From Microbulbifer marinus (lineage in GTDB: Bacteria; Pseudomonadota; Gammaproteobacteria; Pseudomonadales; Cellvibrionaceae): a DNA stretch of 64,000 bases. Location: NCBI RefSeq assembly GCF_900107725.1, contig NZ_FNQO01000001.1, positions 434,001 through 498,000 on the forward strand. The letters are read 5' to 3'. The position numbers were made by a program, and so were the translations under genes. The notes under the pieces were generated by a model, which had not been told where the DNA came from, searched no databases, and saw only the letters and a program-made list of their open reading frames with translations. Below are positions 18,459-28,325 of the stretch, piece after piece (the stretch's first letter is position 1; every line of letters starts with the position of its first letter).

Positions 18459-18485
18459 CAAAAAAAAGGGCGCCCGGAGGCGCCC
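18459..18485 (-). terminator. Rho-independent terminator after ETF-QO
   Basis: On the minus strand GGGCGCC-TCCG-GGCGCCC is followed by a run of eight or nine T. It lies 19 bases beyond the stop of the ETF-QO gene. Confidence 0.9.
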
Positions 18486-18503
18486 ATACAAATAAACCGC
18501 TTA

Positions 18504-20141
18504 TTACATGTTTGGATAGTTCGGGCCGCCGCCACCTTCCGGCGCCACCCAGACGATATTCTGGGTCGGATCCTTGATGTCGCAAGTCTTACAGTGCACG
18601 CAGTTCTGCGCATTGATCTGGAAGCGCTTGCCATTCGCATCCTCGACCACCTCGTAAACGGCGGCGGGGCAGTAGCGCTGCGCCGGCTCGTCGTAAATCG
18701 GCAGGTTGTGGTTCAGAGGGATCTCGTCGTCCTTCAGAGTCAGGTGACAGGGCTGGTCTTCCTCGTGGTTGGTGTTGGAGATAAACACCGAGGACAGCTT
18801 GTCAAAGCTGAGCACGCCGTCGGGCTTCGGATAATCGATCTTCTTGCAGTCCGCCGCGGGTTTCAGCTGGGCGTGATCGGCCTTGGTGTCGCGCAGGGTC
18901 CACGGCAGTTTGCCCTGGAAAATGTTGATGTCGATAAACGCGTAGGCAGAGCCGATGATGTTGCCCCACTTGTGCTGCGCCGGGCCGAAGTTGCGCTGCT
19001 TGTGCAGCTCTTTCCAGGCCCAGCTGTCGCGGTACTTGGCGGAGTATTCGGTCAGCTCGTCGCTGGCGCGCTCGGCCGCCAGTGCTTCGACCACTGTTTC
19101 CGCGGCGATCATGCCGGACTTCATCGCGGTGTGGTTGCCCTTGATCTTGGCGAAGTTCAGCGTGCCGGCGTTGTCGCCGATCAGCAGGCCGCCGGGGAAG
19201 GTCATCTTCGGCTGGGACTGCAGGCCGCCTTTGGTGATGGCGCGGGCGCCATAGGCCACGCGCTGGCCACCTTCCAGGTACTGCTTGATCACCGGGTGGT
19301 GCTTGTAGCGCTGGAACTCGTCGAACGGGCTTACATGCGGATTGCTGTAGGCCAGGTCGGTGATCAGACCGACAACCACCTGATTGTCTTCCAGATGGTA
19401 CAGGAAGCCGCCGCCGTGAGAGCCGCTCTCGTCCAGCGGCCAGCCGGCGGTATGTACCACCAGGCCCTGCTGGTGCTTGTCGTCGGCGACCTTCCAGATT
19501 TCCTTGATGCCAATACCGTAGTGCTGCGGATCGGCACCTTCATCGAGCTTGAAGCGCTCGATCAGCTGCTTGCCCAGGTGGCCGCGGCAGCCTTCAGCAA
19601 ACAGGGTGTACTTGGCGTGCAGCTCCATGCCGGGCATGTAGGAATCCTTGTGCTCGCCATTGGCGCCCACCCCCATATCGCCGGTGGCAATGCCCTTCAC
19701 GGAGCCGTCTTCGTTGTACAGCACTTCCGCAGCGGCGAAGCCGGGGAAAATCTCTACGCCGAGGTTTTCGGCCTGTTCCCCCAGCCAGCGGCACAGGTTG
19801 CCGAGGCTGATAATGTAGTTACCCTCATTGTGCATGGTGCTGGGCACGAACATGTTGGGTACCTTGGTGGCCTTTTCGGCGCTACCCATCACATAGATGT
19901 CATCGCCTTTCACCTCGGTATTGAGGGGGGCGCCGCGGTCTTTCCAGTCGGGGAAGAGCTCGTTCAGGGCGGTGGGCTCAAATACCGCGCCGGAGAGGAT
20001 ATGAGCGCCGACTTCGGAGCCTTTCTCCACTACACAAACGGAGACATCTTCGTTGAGCTGGCGAATACGGCAGGCCGCTGCCAGACCTGCGGGGCCGGCA
20101 CCCACGATCACTACATCGTATTCCATTGATTCGCGTTCCAC
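18504..20141 (-). CDS. Electron transfer flavoprotein-ubiquinone oxidoreductase
   Basis: A 545-residue membrane-associated enzyme that passes electrons from ETF to ubiquinone. It has an N-terminal FAD motif (V-I-V-G-A-G-P-A-G-L), long ubiquinone-binding middle, and four C-terminal cysteines for the 4Fe-4S cluster (R-Y-C-P-A and N-C-V-H-C-K-T-C-D). I place the start at GTG 20141 because GAGGAG lies six bases upstream and the resulting M-E-R-E-S-M-E-Y matches relatives; a TTG at 20165 is also in frame. It is divergent from etfBA, with a shared palindromic control region. Confidence 0.95.
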   Translation of the reverse strand: MERESMEYDVVIVGAGPAGLAAACRIRQLNEDVSVCVVEKGSEVGAHILSGAVFEPTALNELFPDWKDRGAPLNTEVKGDDIYVMGSAEKATKVPNMFVPSTMHNEGNYIISLGNLCRWLGEQAENLGVEIFPGFAAAEVLYNEDGSVKGIATGDMGVGANGEHKDSYMPGMELHAKYTLFAEGCRGHLGKQLIERFKLDEGADPQHYGIGIKEIWKVADDKHQQGLVVHTAGWPLDESGSHGGGFLYHLEDNQVVVGLITDLAYSNPHVSPFDEFQRYKHHPVIKQYLEGGQRVAYGARAITKGGLQSQPKMTFPGGLLIGDNAGTLNFAKIKGNHTAMKSGMIAAETVVEALAAERASDELTEYSAKYRDSWAWKELHKQRNFGPAQHKWGNIIGSAYAFIDINIFQGKLPWTLRDTKADHAQLKPAADCKKIDYPKPDGVLSFDKLSSVFISNTNHEEDQPCHLTLKDDEIPLNHNLPIYDEPAQRYCPAAVYEVVEDANGKRFQINAQNCVHCKTCDIKDPTQNIVWVAPEGGGGPNYPNM

Positions 20142-20497
20142 GGCGCTCTCCTCAGCTGGTTGCAATCGATTATCGTCGGCCGCAATCGGCCTTATACATT
20201 TATACTGGTCGCGGATTATATAGGCGTTTGGGTGTCCCTACCAATTGCAGGACTATTCATTTGTCATGGCAAAAGTGCTGTATTTCAAGCACTTAGGCTA
20301 CCGGTATTGCTAGGTTCTATTTCCGGAAATAGATTTGCTGAATGGCAGTTGGCTCGTCCATTTGCCTATTGATTTTGCGATATAGAAGGGCCACCATACA
20401 CGCCGTTCAAACACTTGTTTGACCAGAATAGCGTATTAGTTCGCGATATGAACTATCAGTCGCGGCTCCCAAATGGCTTATTTAAGACGGGATTTCC
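20142..20497. promoter_or_regulatory. Divergent control region of ETF-QO and etfBA
   Basis: About 355 bases between two functionally linked, oppositely transcribed units. It holds a PsrA-type palindrome at 20407-20422 and no gene. Promoters for both directions must be here. Confidence 0.7.
20407..20422. promoter_or_regulatory. PsrA-type operator palindrome
   Basis: TCAAACA-CT-TGTTTGA is a perfect inverted repeat and fits the CAAAC-N2-4-GTTTG site of PsrA, the TetR-family fatty-acid-responsive regulator known from Pseudomonas to control ETF and beta-oxidation genes. It lies 76 bases before the etfB start, where a repressor could block the promoter. The binding protein itself is not in this window. 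Confidence 0.65.
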
Positions 20498-21247
20498 ATG
20501 AAAGTTCTTGTAGCTGTGAAGCGCGTTGTGGATTACAACGTCAAGGTTCGCCCCAAGGCGGACGGTTCTGACGTCGATACTGCCAACGTAAAAATGTCTA
20601 TCAACCCCTTCTGCGAAATTGCGGTGGAAGAGGCGGTACGCTTGAAGGAAAAAGGCGTTGTCAGCGAGATAGTCGCCGTTTCCATGGGTCCCAAGCAGTG
20701 CCAGGAGCAGATCCGCACCGCGCTGGCGCTGGGCGCCGATCGCGGCATCCTGGTAGAGACCGATGCCGAGCTGCAGCCGCTGGCGGTAGCTAAATGCCTG
20801 AAGGCGCTCGTCGACAAAGAAGAACCGCAGATGGTGATCATGGGCAAGCAGTCCATCGACGGCGATAACAACCAAACCGGCCAGATGCTGGGCGCACTGA
20901 CCGGCATGGGGCAGGGCACCTTCGCCTCGGAAGTGACTGTTGAAGGTGAATCCGTCAAAGTGACCCGCGAGATCGACGGCGGCCTGCAGACCGTAGAGCT
21001 GAAACTGCCGGCGATCGTGACCACCGACCTGCGTCTGAACGAGCCGCGCTACGCCTCCCTGCCGAACATCATGAAGGCGAAGAAGAAGCCGCTCGACACC
21101 ACTAACCCGGAAGAACTGGGTGTGGACATCACTCCTCGCACCAAGACCCTGAAAGTTGAGCCGCCGGCCGAGCGCCAGGCCGGCGTCAAGGTTGCCGATG
21201 TGGCGGAACTGGTAGAGAAACTGAAGAATGAGGCGAAGGTAATCTGA
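20498..21247 (+). CDS. etfB: Electron transfer flavoprotein subunit beta
   Basis: The 249-residue beta subunit binds AMP and, with EtfA, accepts electrons from acyl-CoA and other dehydrogenases. [12 protein letters not shown] at the N-terminus, [11 protein letters not shown], and the adenosine-binding [15 protein letters not shown] are diagnostic. The stop overlaps the etfA start (TGATG), so the two subunits are translationally coupled. Confidence 0.97.
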   Translation: MKVLVAVKRVVDYNVKVRPKADGSDVDTANVKMSINPFCEIAVEEAVRLKEKGVVSEIVAVSMGPKQCQEQIRTALALGADRGILVETDAELQPLAVAKCLKALVDKEEPQMVIMGKQSIDGDNNQTGQMLGALTGMGQGTFASEVTVEGESVKVTREIDGGLQTVELKLPAIVTTDLRLNEPRYASLPNIMKAKKKPLDTTNPEELGVDITPRTKTLKVEPPAERQAGVKVADVAELVEKLKNEAKVI

Positions 21248-22176
21248 TGAGCATTCTGGTTATTGCTGAACACGACAACGCCGAACTGAAAGGCGCCACG
21301 CTCAACACCATCGCCGCGGCCAAGGCCATGGGTGGCGATATCGATGTGCTGGTAGCCGGCGCAGGTTGTGGTGCGGTGGGCGAAGCTGCCGCAAAAATCG
21401 AAGGTGTGAATAAGGTGCTGGTAGCGGACAACGCCGCATATGAGCACCAGCTCGCCGAGAATGTGGCCAAGCTGGTAGCGGACCTGGGTAAGGACTATAG
21501 CCATATCCTGGCCCCCGCCACTACCACAGGCAAGAACATGCTGCCGCGCGTCGCAGCACTGCTGGACGTGCAGCCGATTTCCGACATCATCGCGGTAGAG
21601 AGCGCTGACACCTTCAAGCGCCCGATTTACGCCGGTAACGTGATTGCCACCGTACAGAGCAGCGATGCGATCAAGGTGATCACCGTTCGCACCACCGCGT
21701 TCGACGCCGTACCCGCAGAGGGTGGCAGCGCGGCGGTGGAATCCGTGGATATCGCGGACGACGCCGGTGTTTCCTCTTTTGTTGGCGAAGAGCTGGCTGT
21801 ATCCGACCGTCCGGAGCTGACCTCCGCCCGCGTGGTGATTTCCGGTGGCCGCGGTATGCAGAACGGCGACAACTTCGAGATGCTCTACAAGCTGGCCGAC
21901 AAACTGGGCGCCGCCGTGGGTGCATCCCGAGCTGCGGTTGACGCTGGCTTCGTGCCCAATGACATGCAGGTTGGTCAGACCGGCAAGATCGTTGCGCCGG
22001 ATCTGTATATCGCCGTGGGTATCTCCGGCGCGATCCAGCACCTGGCCGGTATGAAGGATTCCAAGGTGATCGTGGCGATCAACAAGGATGAAGAGGCGCC
22101 GATCTTCTCCGTCGCCGACTACGGCCTGGTAGCGGATCTCTTCGAGGCGGTACCGGAGCTTGAAACAAAGTTGTAA
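21247..22176 (+). CDS. etfA: Electron transfer flavoprotein subunit alpha
   Basis: The 309-residue alpha subunit carries FAD in its C-terminal domain: [20 protein letters not shown], and Q-V-G-Q-T-G-K ... [12 protein letters not shown] are all present. Its partner acceptor, ETF-QO, is encoded divergently. Length is normal. The operon ends in a terminator at 22206-22235. Confidence 0.97.
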   Translation: MSILVIAEHDNAELKGATLNTIAAAKAMGGDIDVLVAGAGCGAVGEAAAKIEGVNKVLVADNAAYEHQLAENVAKLVADLGKDYSHILAPATTTGKNMLPRVAALLDVQPISDIIAVESADTFKRPIYAGNVIATVQSSDAIKVITVRTTAFDAVPAEGGSAAVESVDIADDAGVSSFVGEELAVSDRPELTSARVVISGGRGMQNGDNFEMLYKLADKLGAAVGASRAAVDAGFVPNDMQVGQTGKIVAPDLYIAVGISGAIQHLAGMKDSKVIVAINKDEEAPIFSVADYGLVADLFEAVPELETKL

Positions 22177-22205
22177 TTTTCGATTAATATACTAATAAAA
22201 ATAGG

Positions 22206-22235
22206 AAGGGCGGCATTGAGTCGCCCTTTCTTGTA
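22206..22235 (+). terminator. Rho-independent terminator after etfBA
   Basis: AAGGGCG (22206-22212) pairs with CGCCCTT (22222-22228), followed by TCTTG. It separates etfBA from the type II secretion operon. Confidence 0.75.
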
Positions 22236-22392
22236 TCAGAAAGACTCATTTTTGGCTGTCGCGTATATGAGGACAAACTATGTGCGGCAGTACGCCAAGC
22301 CAGGAACATTGCCTTTCCCGGGCTGACGAAAGAGAATAGGCGTCAATAATTGATAAATTCAGTCGATTTTTGAACTGATACGCAGGTTATAC

Positions 22393-23073
22393 ATGTCCCC
22401 AGTAAAGCGAGCCGTTGGATCCATCGGAGCCAGATTCGCACAGCGCGAGGCGCCCAGGTCGCTGTCGCGCGGCGCTATGGCTTCGATCGCGGTCGTTGCG
22501 GGGTGGTCGTTTTTTAACCTTTTCGCCTATGGAGCGCTGCTGATCCCCGCTGGTGAGGAGGACTCACTGCTGGCAAAGCGCAGCAGCAATGCCCCCACCG
22601 CCGGTCGCGTGGCCTCCCTTCCCAGCACCCCCTTCTTCGGTCGCGCGCCGGTCAAAACGGAAAAACAACCGGAAGTCGATCTGGCCAATATCCCGATCAC
22701 CCAGCTCAATCTGGTGCTATCTGGCGTGCTGGATAGCAGCGCCAAAGATAAGGCCAGCGCCCTGGTGGCGGAAAAAGGCAAGCCGGCCCAGCGTCTGTAT
22801 GTGGGCGATACCCTGCCCGGAGGAGCCGAACTCTACTCGGTGGCGGTGGATCACGTGATCCTGCGCCGCAATGGCCGGATGGAAAAGCTGACCTATCCGG
22901 ACGAGGATGGCCGGCCCAGTGTGCCGTTGCGAAACTACACGAATCTCTCCTCCCGGGCAGCAGACGTCAGTGCGGCGAGTGGGGCCAGTCAGGGGGAGAA
23001 GCAGCAATCCATACGTGAGCGGCTGGAGGAGCTGCGTAAATTGGCGCGGGAGCGCCGGGCCGAGCGCCGTTAA
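22393..23073 (+). CDS. gspC: Type II secretion protein C (short form)
   Basis: A 226-residue inner-membrane clamp protein that links the GspLM platform to the GspD secretin. One transmembrane helix (about 30-53) is followed by a linker and the HR domain (about 97-170: L-N-L-V-L-S-G-V-L, Y-V-G-D-T-L-P-G-G-A, V-I-L-R-R-N-G-R-M-E-K-L). Many GspC proteins end in a PDZ domain; here there is instead a basic, coiled-coil-like end (R-E-R-L-E-E-L-R-K-L-A-R-E-R-R). It is the first gene of the gsp operon. Confidence 0.9.
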   Translation: MSPVKRAVGSIGARFAQREAPRSLSRGAMASIAVVAGWSFFNLFAYGALLIPAGEEDSLLAKRSSNAPTAGRVASLPSTPFFGRAPVKTEKQPEVDLANIPITQLNLVLSGVLDSSAKDKASALVAEKGKPAQRLYVGDTLPGGAELYSVAVDHVILRRNGRMEKLTYPDEDGRPSVPLRNYTNLSSRAADVSAASGASQGEKQQSIRERLEELRKLARERRAERR

Positions 23074-23130
23074 CAGATATTTTTTCAAGACCATTATTCT
23101 TTTTACAAAGACATAAGAGCCAGACAAATA

Positions 23131-25125
23131 ATGATGAGGATGTTTTATCGGCGGTTTTTGGCCGCCGGGCTGGGATTGCTGTTATCAACTGCAGTGCTGG
23201 CTCAGACTCCGGAACGAGTCACTCTGTCTCTGGACAATGCGGATATCCGCGATCTAATCAACTGGGCCGCGGACTTCACTGGCAAGAACATCATTGTGCA
23301 CCCGAACGTAAAGGGGAAGGTCACCGTGGTCGCCGGCGATCCGATGACCCACGAAGAAGCCTTCGACGTCTTTATGTCGGTGTTGCAGGTCAACGGCTTC
23401 AGCCTGGTGGAGCAGGGTGGCACCTGGAAAGTAGTGCCGGATGCACTGGCGAAGCAGCAGGCGATTCCGGTGGTGGGCGATCAAACTCGCGCCCCGGCGG
23501 AATCGCTGGTGGTGCGCACCGTGCGAGTGGAGAACATCTCGGCGGCGCAGCTGATCGCCATGCTGCGCCCACTGATTCCGCAAACCGGCCACCTGGCAGC
23601 TTACGCCGATACCAATACCCTGATCATCGCCGACCGCGCGGCCAATATTGACCAGATTGTCCGGCTGGTGAAGCAGCTGGACCGTGCCGGTGCTATTGAG
23701 ATCGAGCTGGTGCCGTTACAGTTTGCTTCTGCCAAGGACGTCAAGCAGGTGCTGAACGAGCTGCTGCAGTCCGCTGGCAACAAGGGCGCCGCTGGCAGCG
23801 AGGTGCAGCCGTTACGCATCGCCGTGGACGAGCGTTCCAATAGTGTGCTGCTGACCGGCGACCCGGTGACCCGCCAGCAACTCAAGAATGTCATTCGCCG
23901 TCTCGACCAGCCGCTGTCGGGTGAGGGCAACACCGCAGTAGTCTACGTGCAGTACGCCAACGCCGCGGATTTGAAACCCATCCTGGAGGGGATGAGCGGC
24001 AGTATCCAGAAGACGGAAAAAGACCAGCAGGTCGCCGACGTGGAAGTGAGCATCCAGGTCAATGAGGCGCTCAACTCGCTGGTGCTGACCGCGCCGCCGT
24101 CGCTGCTGGAAACCATGAAAGGGGTGATCGCCAAGCTGGACGTGCGCCGCGCCCAGGTGCTGATCGAGGCGATTATCGTCGAGGTTACCGAGGGAACCGG
24201 CAACGAGCTGGGCATCAGCTGGATCGCCGGAGCCAATGAAGAAGTGGTCGCGGCCTGGGATAACCTGCCGGCCACCACCGATGTCGACGATGACGGCAAC
24301 ATCATTGATACCCTGAATCCTTTCTCGCTACCGTTGACAAGCCTGACCGGCCCCGGCGCCCTGCATCTGGGCTACCTGAGTGGTACGGATATCCGCGCGG
24401 CGATCAATGCGGTGGCATCTGAGAGTAACGCCAATATCCTCTCCACGCCGACCATCATGGCACTGGACAATGAGGAGGCGGAGATCCTCGTCGGCCAGAA
24501 CGTGCCCTTCATCACCGGCGAGCAGCTGTTGTCGGGCAGCAACCGCGATCCGTTTACGACCATCCAGCGCGAGGATGTGGGTACCACCCTGAAGGTCACG
24601 CCGCGCGTGAACAACAACAATTCAGTCACGCTGGAGATAGAGCAGAAGGTTGAGAATGTGCTGCCGTTTGCCGAAACCGCAACCGGCGCCTCGGATATTG
24701 TGACCAGCAAGCGCGAGATCCGCACCAAGGTGCTGATCGACGACGGCGCCATACTGGTGCTCGGTGGGCTGATCGAGGACAAGGTGACCGAGTCGGTGTC
24801 AAAGGTCCCGCTGCTCGGCGACATTCCGGGTATCGGCCGTCTGTTCCGTAACACCAACAAGGATGTCGACAAGACCAACCTGATGGTGTTTCTGCGCCCG
24901 AAGATCCTCAGCACCCAGGTGGCCGGTTACGAGGAGACACGTAAACGCTACCTCGACCTGCAGCAAAAGCAGATTTATCTTAAGGACAGGACCAGCCTGA
25001 TCTGGGACTGGCATCGCGGCGATATACTGCCGGACCTGCTGCCGCCCACCGGCAGCTACGACGAGGGGGGCGAGGGCCCCGCGGGCGCACCAGTCGAAGT
25101 ACTGGAGGCAGAAATAACAAAATGA
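23131..25125 (+). CDS. gspD: Type II secretion secretin
   Basis: The 664-residue outer-membrane channel of the type II system. A signal peptide ends near V-L-A before Q-T; then follow N0 (about 27-100), N1-N3 repeats (about 120-330, e.g. Y-A-D-T-N-T-L-I-I-A-D) and the secretin domain (about 340-600, with V-P-L-L-G-D-I-P-G-I-G-R-L-F). The C-terminal S-domain-like tail is short. The stop overlaps the gspE start by four bases. ATG 23134 is an equally possible start. Confidence 0.96.
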   Translation: MMRMFYRRFLAAGLGLLLSTAVLAQTPERVTLSLDNADIRDLINWAADFTGKNIIVHPNVKGKVTVVAGDPMTHEEAFDVFMSVLQVNGFSLVEQGGTWKVVPDALAKQQAIPVVGDQTRAPAESLVVRTVRVENISAAQLIAMLRPLIPQTGHLAAYADTNTLIIADRAANIDQIVRLVKQLDRAGAIEIELVPLQFASAKDVKQVLNELLQSAGNKGAAGSEVQPLRIAVDERSNSVLLTGDPVTRQQLKNVIRRLDQPLSGEGNTAVVYVQYANAADLKPILEGMSGSIQKTEKDQQVADVEVSIQVNEALNSLVLTAPPSLLETMKGVIAKLDVRRAQVLIEAIIVEVTEGTGNELGISWIAGANEEVVAAWDNLPATTDVDDDGNIIDTLNPFSLPLTSLTGPGALHLGYLSGTDIRAAINAVASESNANILSTPTIMALDNEEAEILVGQNVPFITGEQLLSGSNRDPFTTIQREDVGTTLKVTPRVNNNNSVTLEIEQKVENVLPFAETATGASDIVTSKREIRTKVLIDDGAILVLGGLIEDKVTESVSKVPLLGDIPGIGRLFRNTNKDVDKTNLMVFLRPKILSTQVAGYEETRKRYLDLQQKQIYLKDRTSLIWDWHRGDILPDLLPPTGSYDEGGEGPAGAPVEVLEAEITK

Positions 25126-26618
25126 CGGTTGATGCGGTAGAGACACCTCCGATGACACGGCGCCTCCCCTATGCGTTCGCCAAGCGCCACCGTGTATTGC
25201 TGATCGATCTGGACGGCCAGCCCCGCTGCCAGTATGTAGCGCCACTGAGCCCCACTGTCCTGGCCGAGGTACAGCGACTCAGCGGCATTGCCGTGGATAT
25301 CGAGGCAGTGGGAGACGAGGCCTTTCAGGCCGCGCTGCAGCGTCTCTACGAAAACCGTGAGGGTGGCAACCTGTCCGAGGTCGAGGGCCTCGGCGAAGAG
25401 CTGGATCTTGCTGCCATCGTCGACTCCCTGCCGGAAACCGAGGATCTTCTGGAGCAGGAAGACGATGCCCCCATCGTCAAACTGATCAACGCCATCTTTG
25501 CCGAATCGCTGAAGCAGGGCGCCTCGGATATCCATATCGAAACCTTCGAAAAGCGCCTGGTGGTACGCTTCCGGGTCGACGGCGTGTTACGCGAAGTGCT
25601 GCAACCGCGCCGCGCGCTGGCACCGCTGCTGGTGTCCCGCATCAAGGTGATGGCGAAGTTGGATATCGCCGAAAAGCGCGTGCCCCAGGATGGTCGCATC
25701 TCGCTGTTGATGGCCGGGCGCGAGGTGGACGTGCGTGTTTCCACCATGCCGTCCTCGGCCGGCGAGCGGGTCGTGATGCGCCTGCTGGACAAGCAGGCCG
25801 GCAAGATGGATCTGGGCAGGCTCGGCATGGCGGATCGCGATCTGCGTGTCATGAGCGACCTGCTGTCCCGGCCACACGGCATCCTGCTGGTGACCGGTCC
25901 CACCGGCTCCGGTAAGACCACGACGCTGTATGCCGGTCTGGGCAGTATCAACAGCCGCGAAAAGAACATCCTCACCGTCGAGGATCCGGTCGAATACAAC
26001 CTCGAGGGTATCGGCCAGACCCAGGTCAACACCAAGGCGGACATGACCTTCGCCCGCGGCCTGCGCGCCATCCTGCGCCAGGATCCGGATGTGGTGATGG
26101 TGGGCGAGATCCGTGACCTGGAGACGATGCAGATCGCGATTCAGGCCAGCCTGACCGGCCACCTGGTGCTGTCGACACTGCACACCAACACGGCACTCGG
26201 CGCCGTGACGCGCCTGGTGGATATGGGCATCGAACCTTTCCTGCTGTCCTCGAGCCTGATCGGCGTGCTGGCCCAGCGCCTGGTGCGGGTTCTGTGCCCC
26301 GAGTGCAAACAGCCCCATACGGCCGACGCCGGTGAGCGCCGCATGCTCGGTATCGACGGAGACGGCGACACGATCATCTACCGTCCCAACGGCTGCGAAC
26401 ACTGCAATCACAGCGGCTATGTCGGTCGCGTGGGTATCTATGAACTGGTGCCGGTCAACGAGACCATGCGCCAGCTGATTCACGACCGCGCGTCGGAGAG
26501 CAAGCTGGTGGCGGAGGCGCGCAAGGTGGCGTCCAGCATCCGCGATGACGGTGTGGCCAAGGTGCTGGCCGGAACGACTTCACTGGAAGAAGTGCTGCGC
26601 GTCACGCAGGAGTCCTGA
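25122..26618 (+). CDS. gspE: Type II secretion ATPase
   Basis: The 498-residue cytoplasmic ATPase that drives pseudopilus assembly. It has Walker A G-P-T-G-S-G-K-T (about 259-266), an Asp box and Walker B near 320 (D-V-V-M-V-G-E-I-R-D), His box (S-T-L-H-T-N-T), and the four-cysteine zinc site (C-P-E-C ... C-E-H-C, about 392-427). Its first bases overlap gspD, and gspF begins two bases after its stop. Confidence 0.97.
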   Translation: MTVDAVETPPMTRRLPYAFAKRHRVLLIDLDGQPRCQYVAPLSPTVLAEVQRLSGIAVDIEAVGDEAFQAALQRLYENREGGNLSEVEGLGEELDLAAIVDSLPETEDLLEQEDDAPIVKLINAIFAESLKQGASDIHIETFEKRLVVRFRVDGVLREVLQPRRALAPLLVSRIKVMAKLDIAEKRVPQDGRISLLMAGREVDVRVSTMPSSAGERVVMRLLDKQAGKMDLGRLGMADRDLRVMSDLLSRPHGILLVTGPTGSGKTTTLYAGLGSINSREKNILTVEDPVEYNLEGIGQTQVNTKADMTFARGLRAILRQDPDVVMVGEIRDLETMQIAIQASLTGHLVLSTLHTNTALGAVTRLVDMGIEPFLLSSSLIGVLAQRLVRVLCPECKQPHTADAGERRMLGIDGDGDTIIYRPNGCEHCNHSGYVGRVGIYELVPVNETMRQLIHDRASESKLVAEARKVASSIRDDGVAKVLAGTTSLEEVLRVTQES

Positions 26619-26620
26619 CC

Positions 26621-27838
26621 GTGGCGGCCTTCGAGTACACAGCCCTCAACCACGCCGGCCGCAAGAACCGCGGTACCTTGGAGGCCGACAGTGCCCGCGC
26701 CGCGCGGCAGCAGTTGCGCGCCAAGGGTATGGTGCCGCTGGAGGTGGCCCCGGCCACCGAGACTGCCGCCGAGGGTGGTGCGCAGCTGTTCGGCGGCAGT
26801 CCCGGCCTCAGTATCAAACACCTGGCCCTGCTGACCCGCCAGATCGCGACTCTGCTGCGCGCCGGCATTCCACTCGAGGAAACTCTCGGCGCCATCGCCA
26901 ATCAGACCCGCAACCACAAGATCCGCCGCATCGTGCTGGCGGTGCGGGGCAAGGTGCTCGAAGGGCACAGTTTCGCCCAGGCTCTGGGCAGTTTCCCGCG
27001 TGCCTTCCCGAAACTCTACCGCGCGACGGTGGAGGCCGGCGAGCACTCCGGTCACCTGGACGCGGTGCTGGAGCGCCTCGGCGACTACACCGAGAATCAG
27101 CAGAAATTCCGCCAGAAGGTGCAGCTGGCGCTGATCTATCCGATGGTGTTGGTATTCATCTGCATTCTGGTCGTCACCGGCTTGATGGTTTATGTAGTGC
27201 CCGATGTGATCGAGGTATTTACCGGTACCGGCCAGGTGCTGCCATTGCCGACGCGCATCCTGGTGGCGCTGAGTGACTTTATCTCCGCGTGGGGTTGGCT
27301 GGTGCCGCCAGCGCTGGCCGCACTGATCGCCGTCGCCATTTTCATGTTGCGCCGCCCGGCGATTCGCTACCGCTTCCACCACCGCCTGCTGGAGCTGCCG
27401 CTAATCGGCTGGCTGGTGCGCGGTAGCCAGAGCGCCCGCTATGTCGGTACTCTGGCGATATTGACCGGCAGCAGCCTGCCGCTGGTACAGGCGATGGGTA
27501 TCGCCAGTGGCGTCATGAGCAACGAATTCCTCAAGGAACGCCTGCAGGCGGCACAGAAATCGGTGCGGGAAGGGGGCAGCCTGCGCCGCGCTCTGGAGGA
27601 CGTGGAATATTTTCCTCCAATGATGATCTACATGATTGCCAGCGGGGAATCCTCCGGGACGCTGGACGAGATGCTCGGTCGCGCGGCCGAGTCGCAGGAG
27701 CAGGATATGCAGGGTGCGGTGACGGCATTTATTAGCCTGTTCGAGCCGGTCATGCTGCTGCTGATGGCCAGTATCGTATTGTTTATCGTGATGGCGATTA
27801 TGATGCCGATCATGAGCATGAACCAACTCGTGGTATAG
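26621..27838 (+). CDS. gspF: Type II secretion inner-membrane platform protein F
   Basis: The 405-residue polytopic platform protein with two GspF domains (about 68-190 and 270-395), each with a long transmembrane helix (L-I-Y-P-M-V-L-V-F-I near 170 and the C-terminal V-M-L-L-L-M-A-S-I-V-L-F-I). It begins with GTG at 26621 giving M-A-A-F-E-Y-T-A-L, the family N-terminus. It couples the ATPase to pseudopilin assembly. Confidence 0.97.
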   Translation: MAAFEYTALNHAGRKNRGTLEADSARAARQQLRAKGMVPLEVAPATETAAEGGAQLFGGSPGLSIKHLALLTRQIATLLRAGIPLEETLGAIANQTRNHKIRRIVLAVRGKVLEGHSFAQALGSFPRAFPKLYRATVEAGEHSGHLDAVLERLGDYTENQQKFRQKVQLALIYPMVLVFICILVVTGLMVYVVPDVIEVFTGTGQVLPLPTRILVALSDFISAWGWLVPPALAALIAVAIFMLRRPAIRYRFHHRLLELPLIGWLVRGSQSARYVGTLAILTGSSLPLVQAMGIASGVMSNEFLKERLQAAQKSVREGGSLRRALEDVEYFPPMMIYMIASGESSGTLDEMLGRAAESQEQDMQGAVTAFISLFEPVMLLLMASIVLFIVMAIMMPIMSMNQLVV

Positions 27839-27869
27839 AGCCTGTGTACAGGCGATTGGGAGAAGAGCA

Positions 27870-28304
27870 ATGAAAAATTTACGCAAGAGCGGCGGCTTTA
27901 CGCTGATTGAGATCATGGTGGTGATCGTGATTCTCGGGGTATTGGCGGGGTTGGTCGTGAATGCGGTAGGTGGTAAGACGGAGCAGGCTAGAGTAACCGC
28001 AGCCAAGTCGGATATTCGTGCAATTGAAAATGCGCTTGAGTTTTACAAAATGGACAACTTTGCCTACCCGAGTTCGGATCAGGGCCTAGAGGCGCTGGTG
28101 GCGAAACCCTCCGGCTTCCCGGAAGCGAAGAACTGGACCCAGCCTTATCTTAAGAGTAAGCAGACTCCCAAGGATCCCTGGGGTAATGAGTACCAGTACA
28201 TCAGCCCGGGTAGCGCTGGCCCCTTCGATCTGTTCAGCCTGGGCGCCGACGGCAAGCCGGGCGGCGAGGGTGATGCGGCCGATATCTTTGCGGCCGAACT
28301 CTAA
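27870..28304 (+). CDS. gspG: Major pseudopilin G
   Basis: The 144-residue major pseudopilin, with a class III signal peptide cleaved by the prepilin peptidase between G9 and F10 (K-S-G-G-F-T-L-I-E-I-M-V-V-I-V-I-L-G). The C-terminal loop D-P-W-G-N-E-Y-Q-Y and the D-G-K-P-G-G-E-G calcium-binding region are typical. A clear AAGAG ribosome site precedes it. Confidence 0.97.
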   Translation: MKNLRKSGGFTLIEIMVVIVILGVLAGLVVNAVGGKTEQARVTAAKSDIRAIENALEFYKMDNFAYPSSDQGLEALVAKPSGFPEAKNWTQPYLKSKQTPKDPWGNEYQYISPGSAGPFDLFSLGADGKPGGEGDAADIFAAEL

Positions 28305-28325
28305 GCAGTCTTCCGGTTGATCCCG

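Noticed and set aside
18594..20129. A 511-codon open frame on the plus strand opposite the ETF-QO gene
   Set aside because: It is an exact antisense shadow of a conserved gene, rich in Val/Ala/His from codon mirroring, with no domain.
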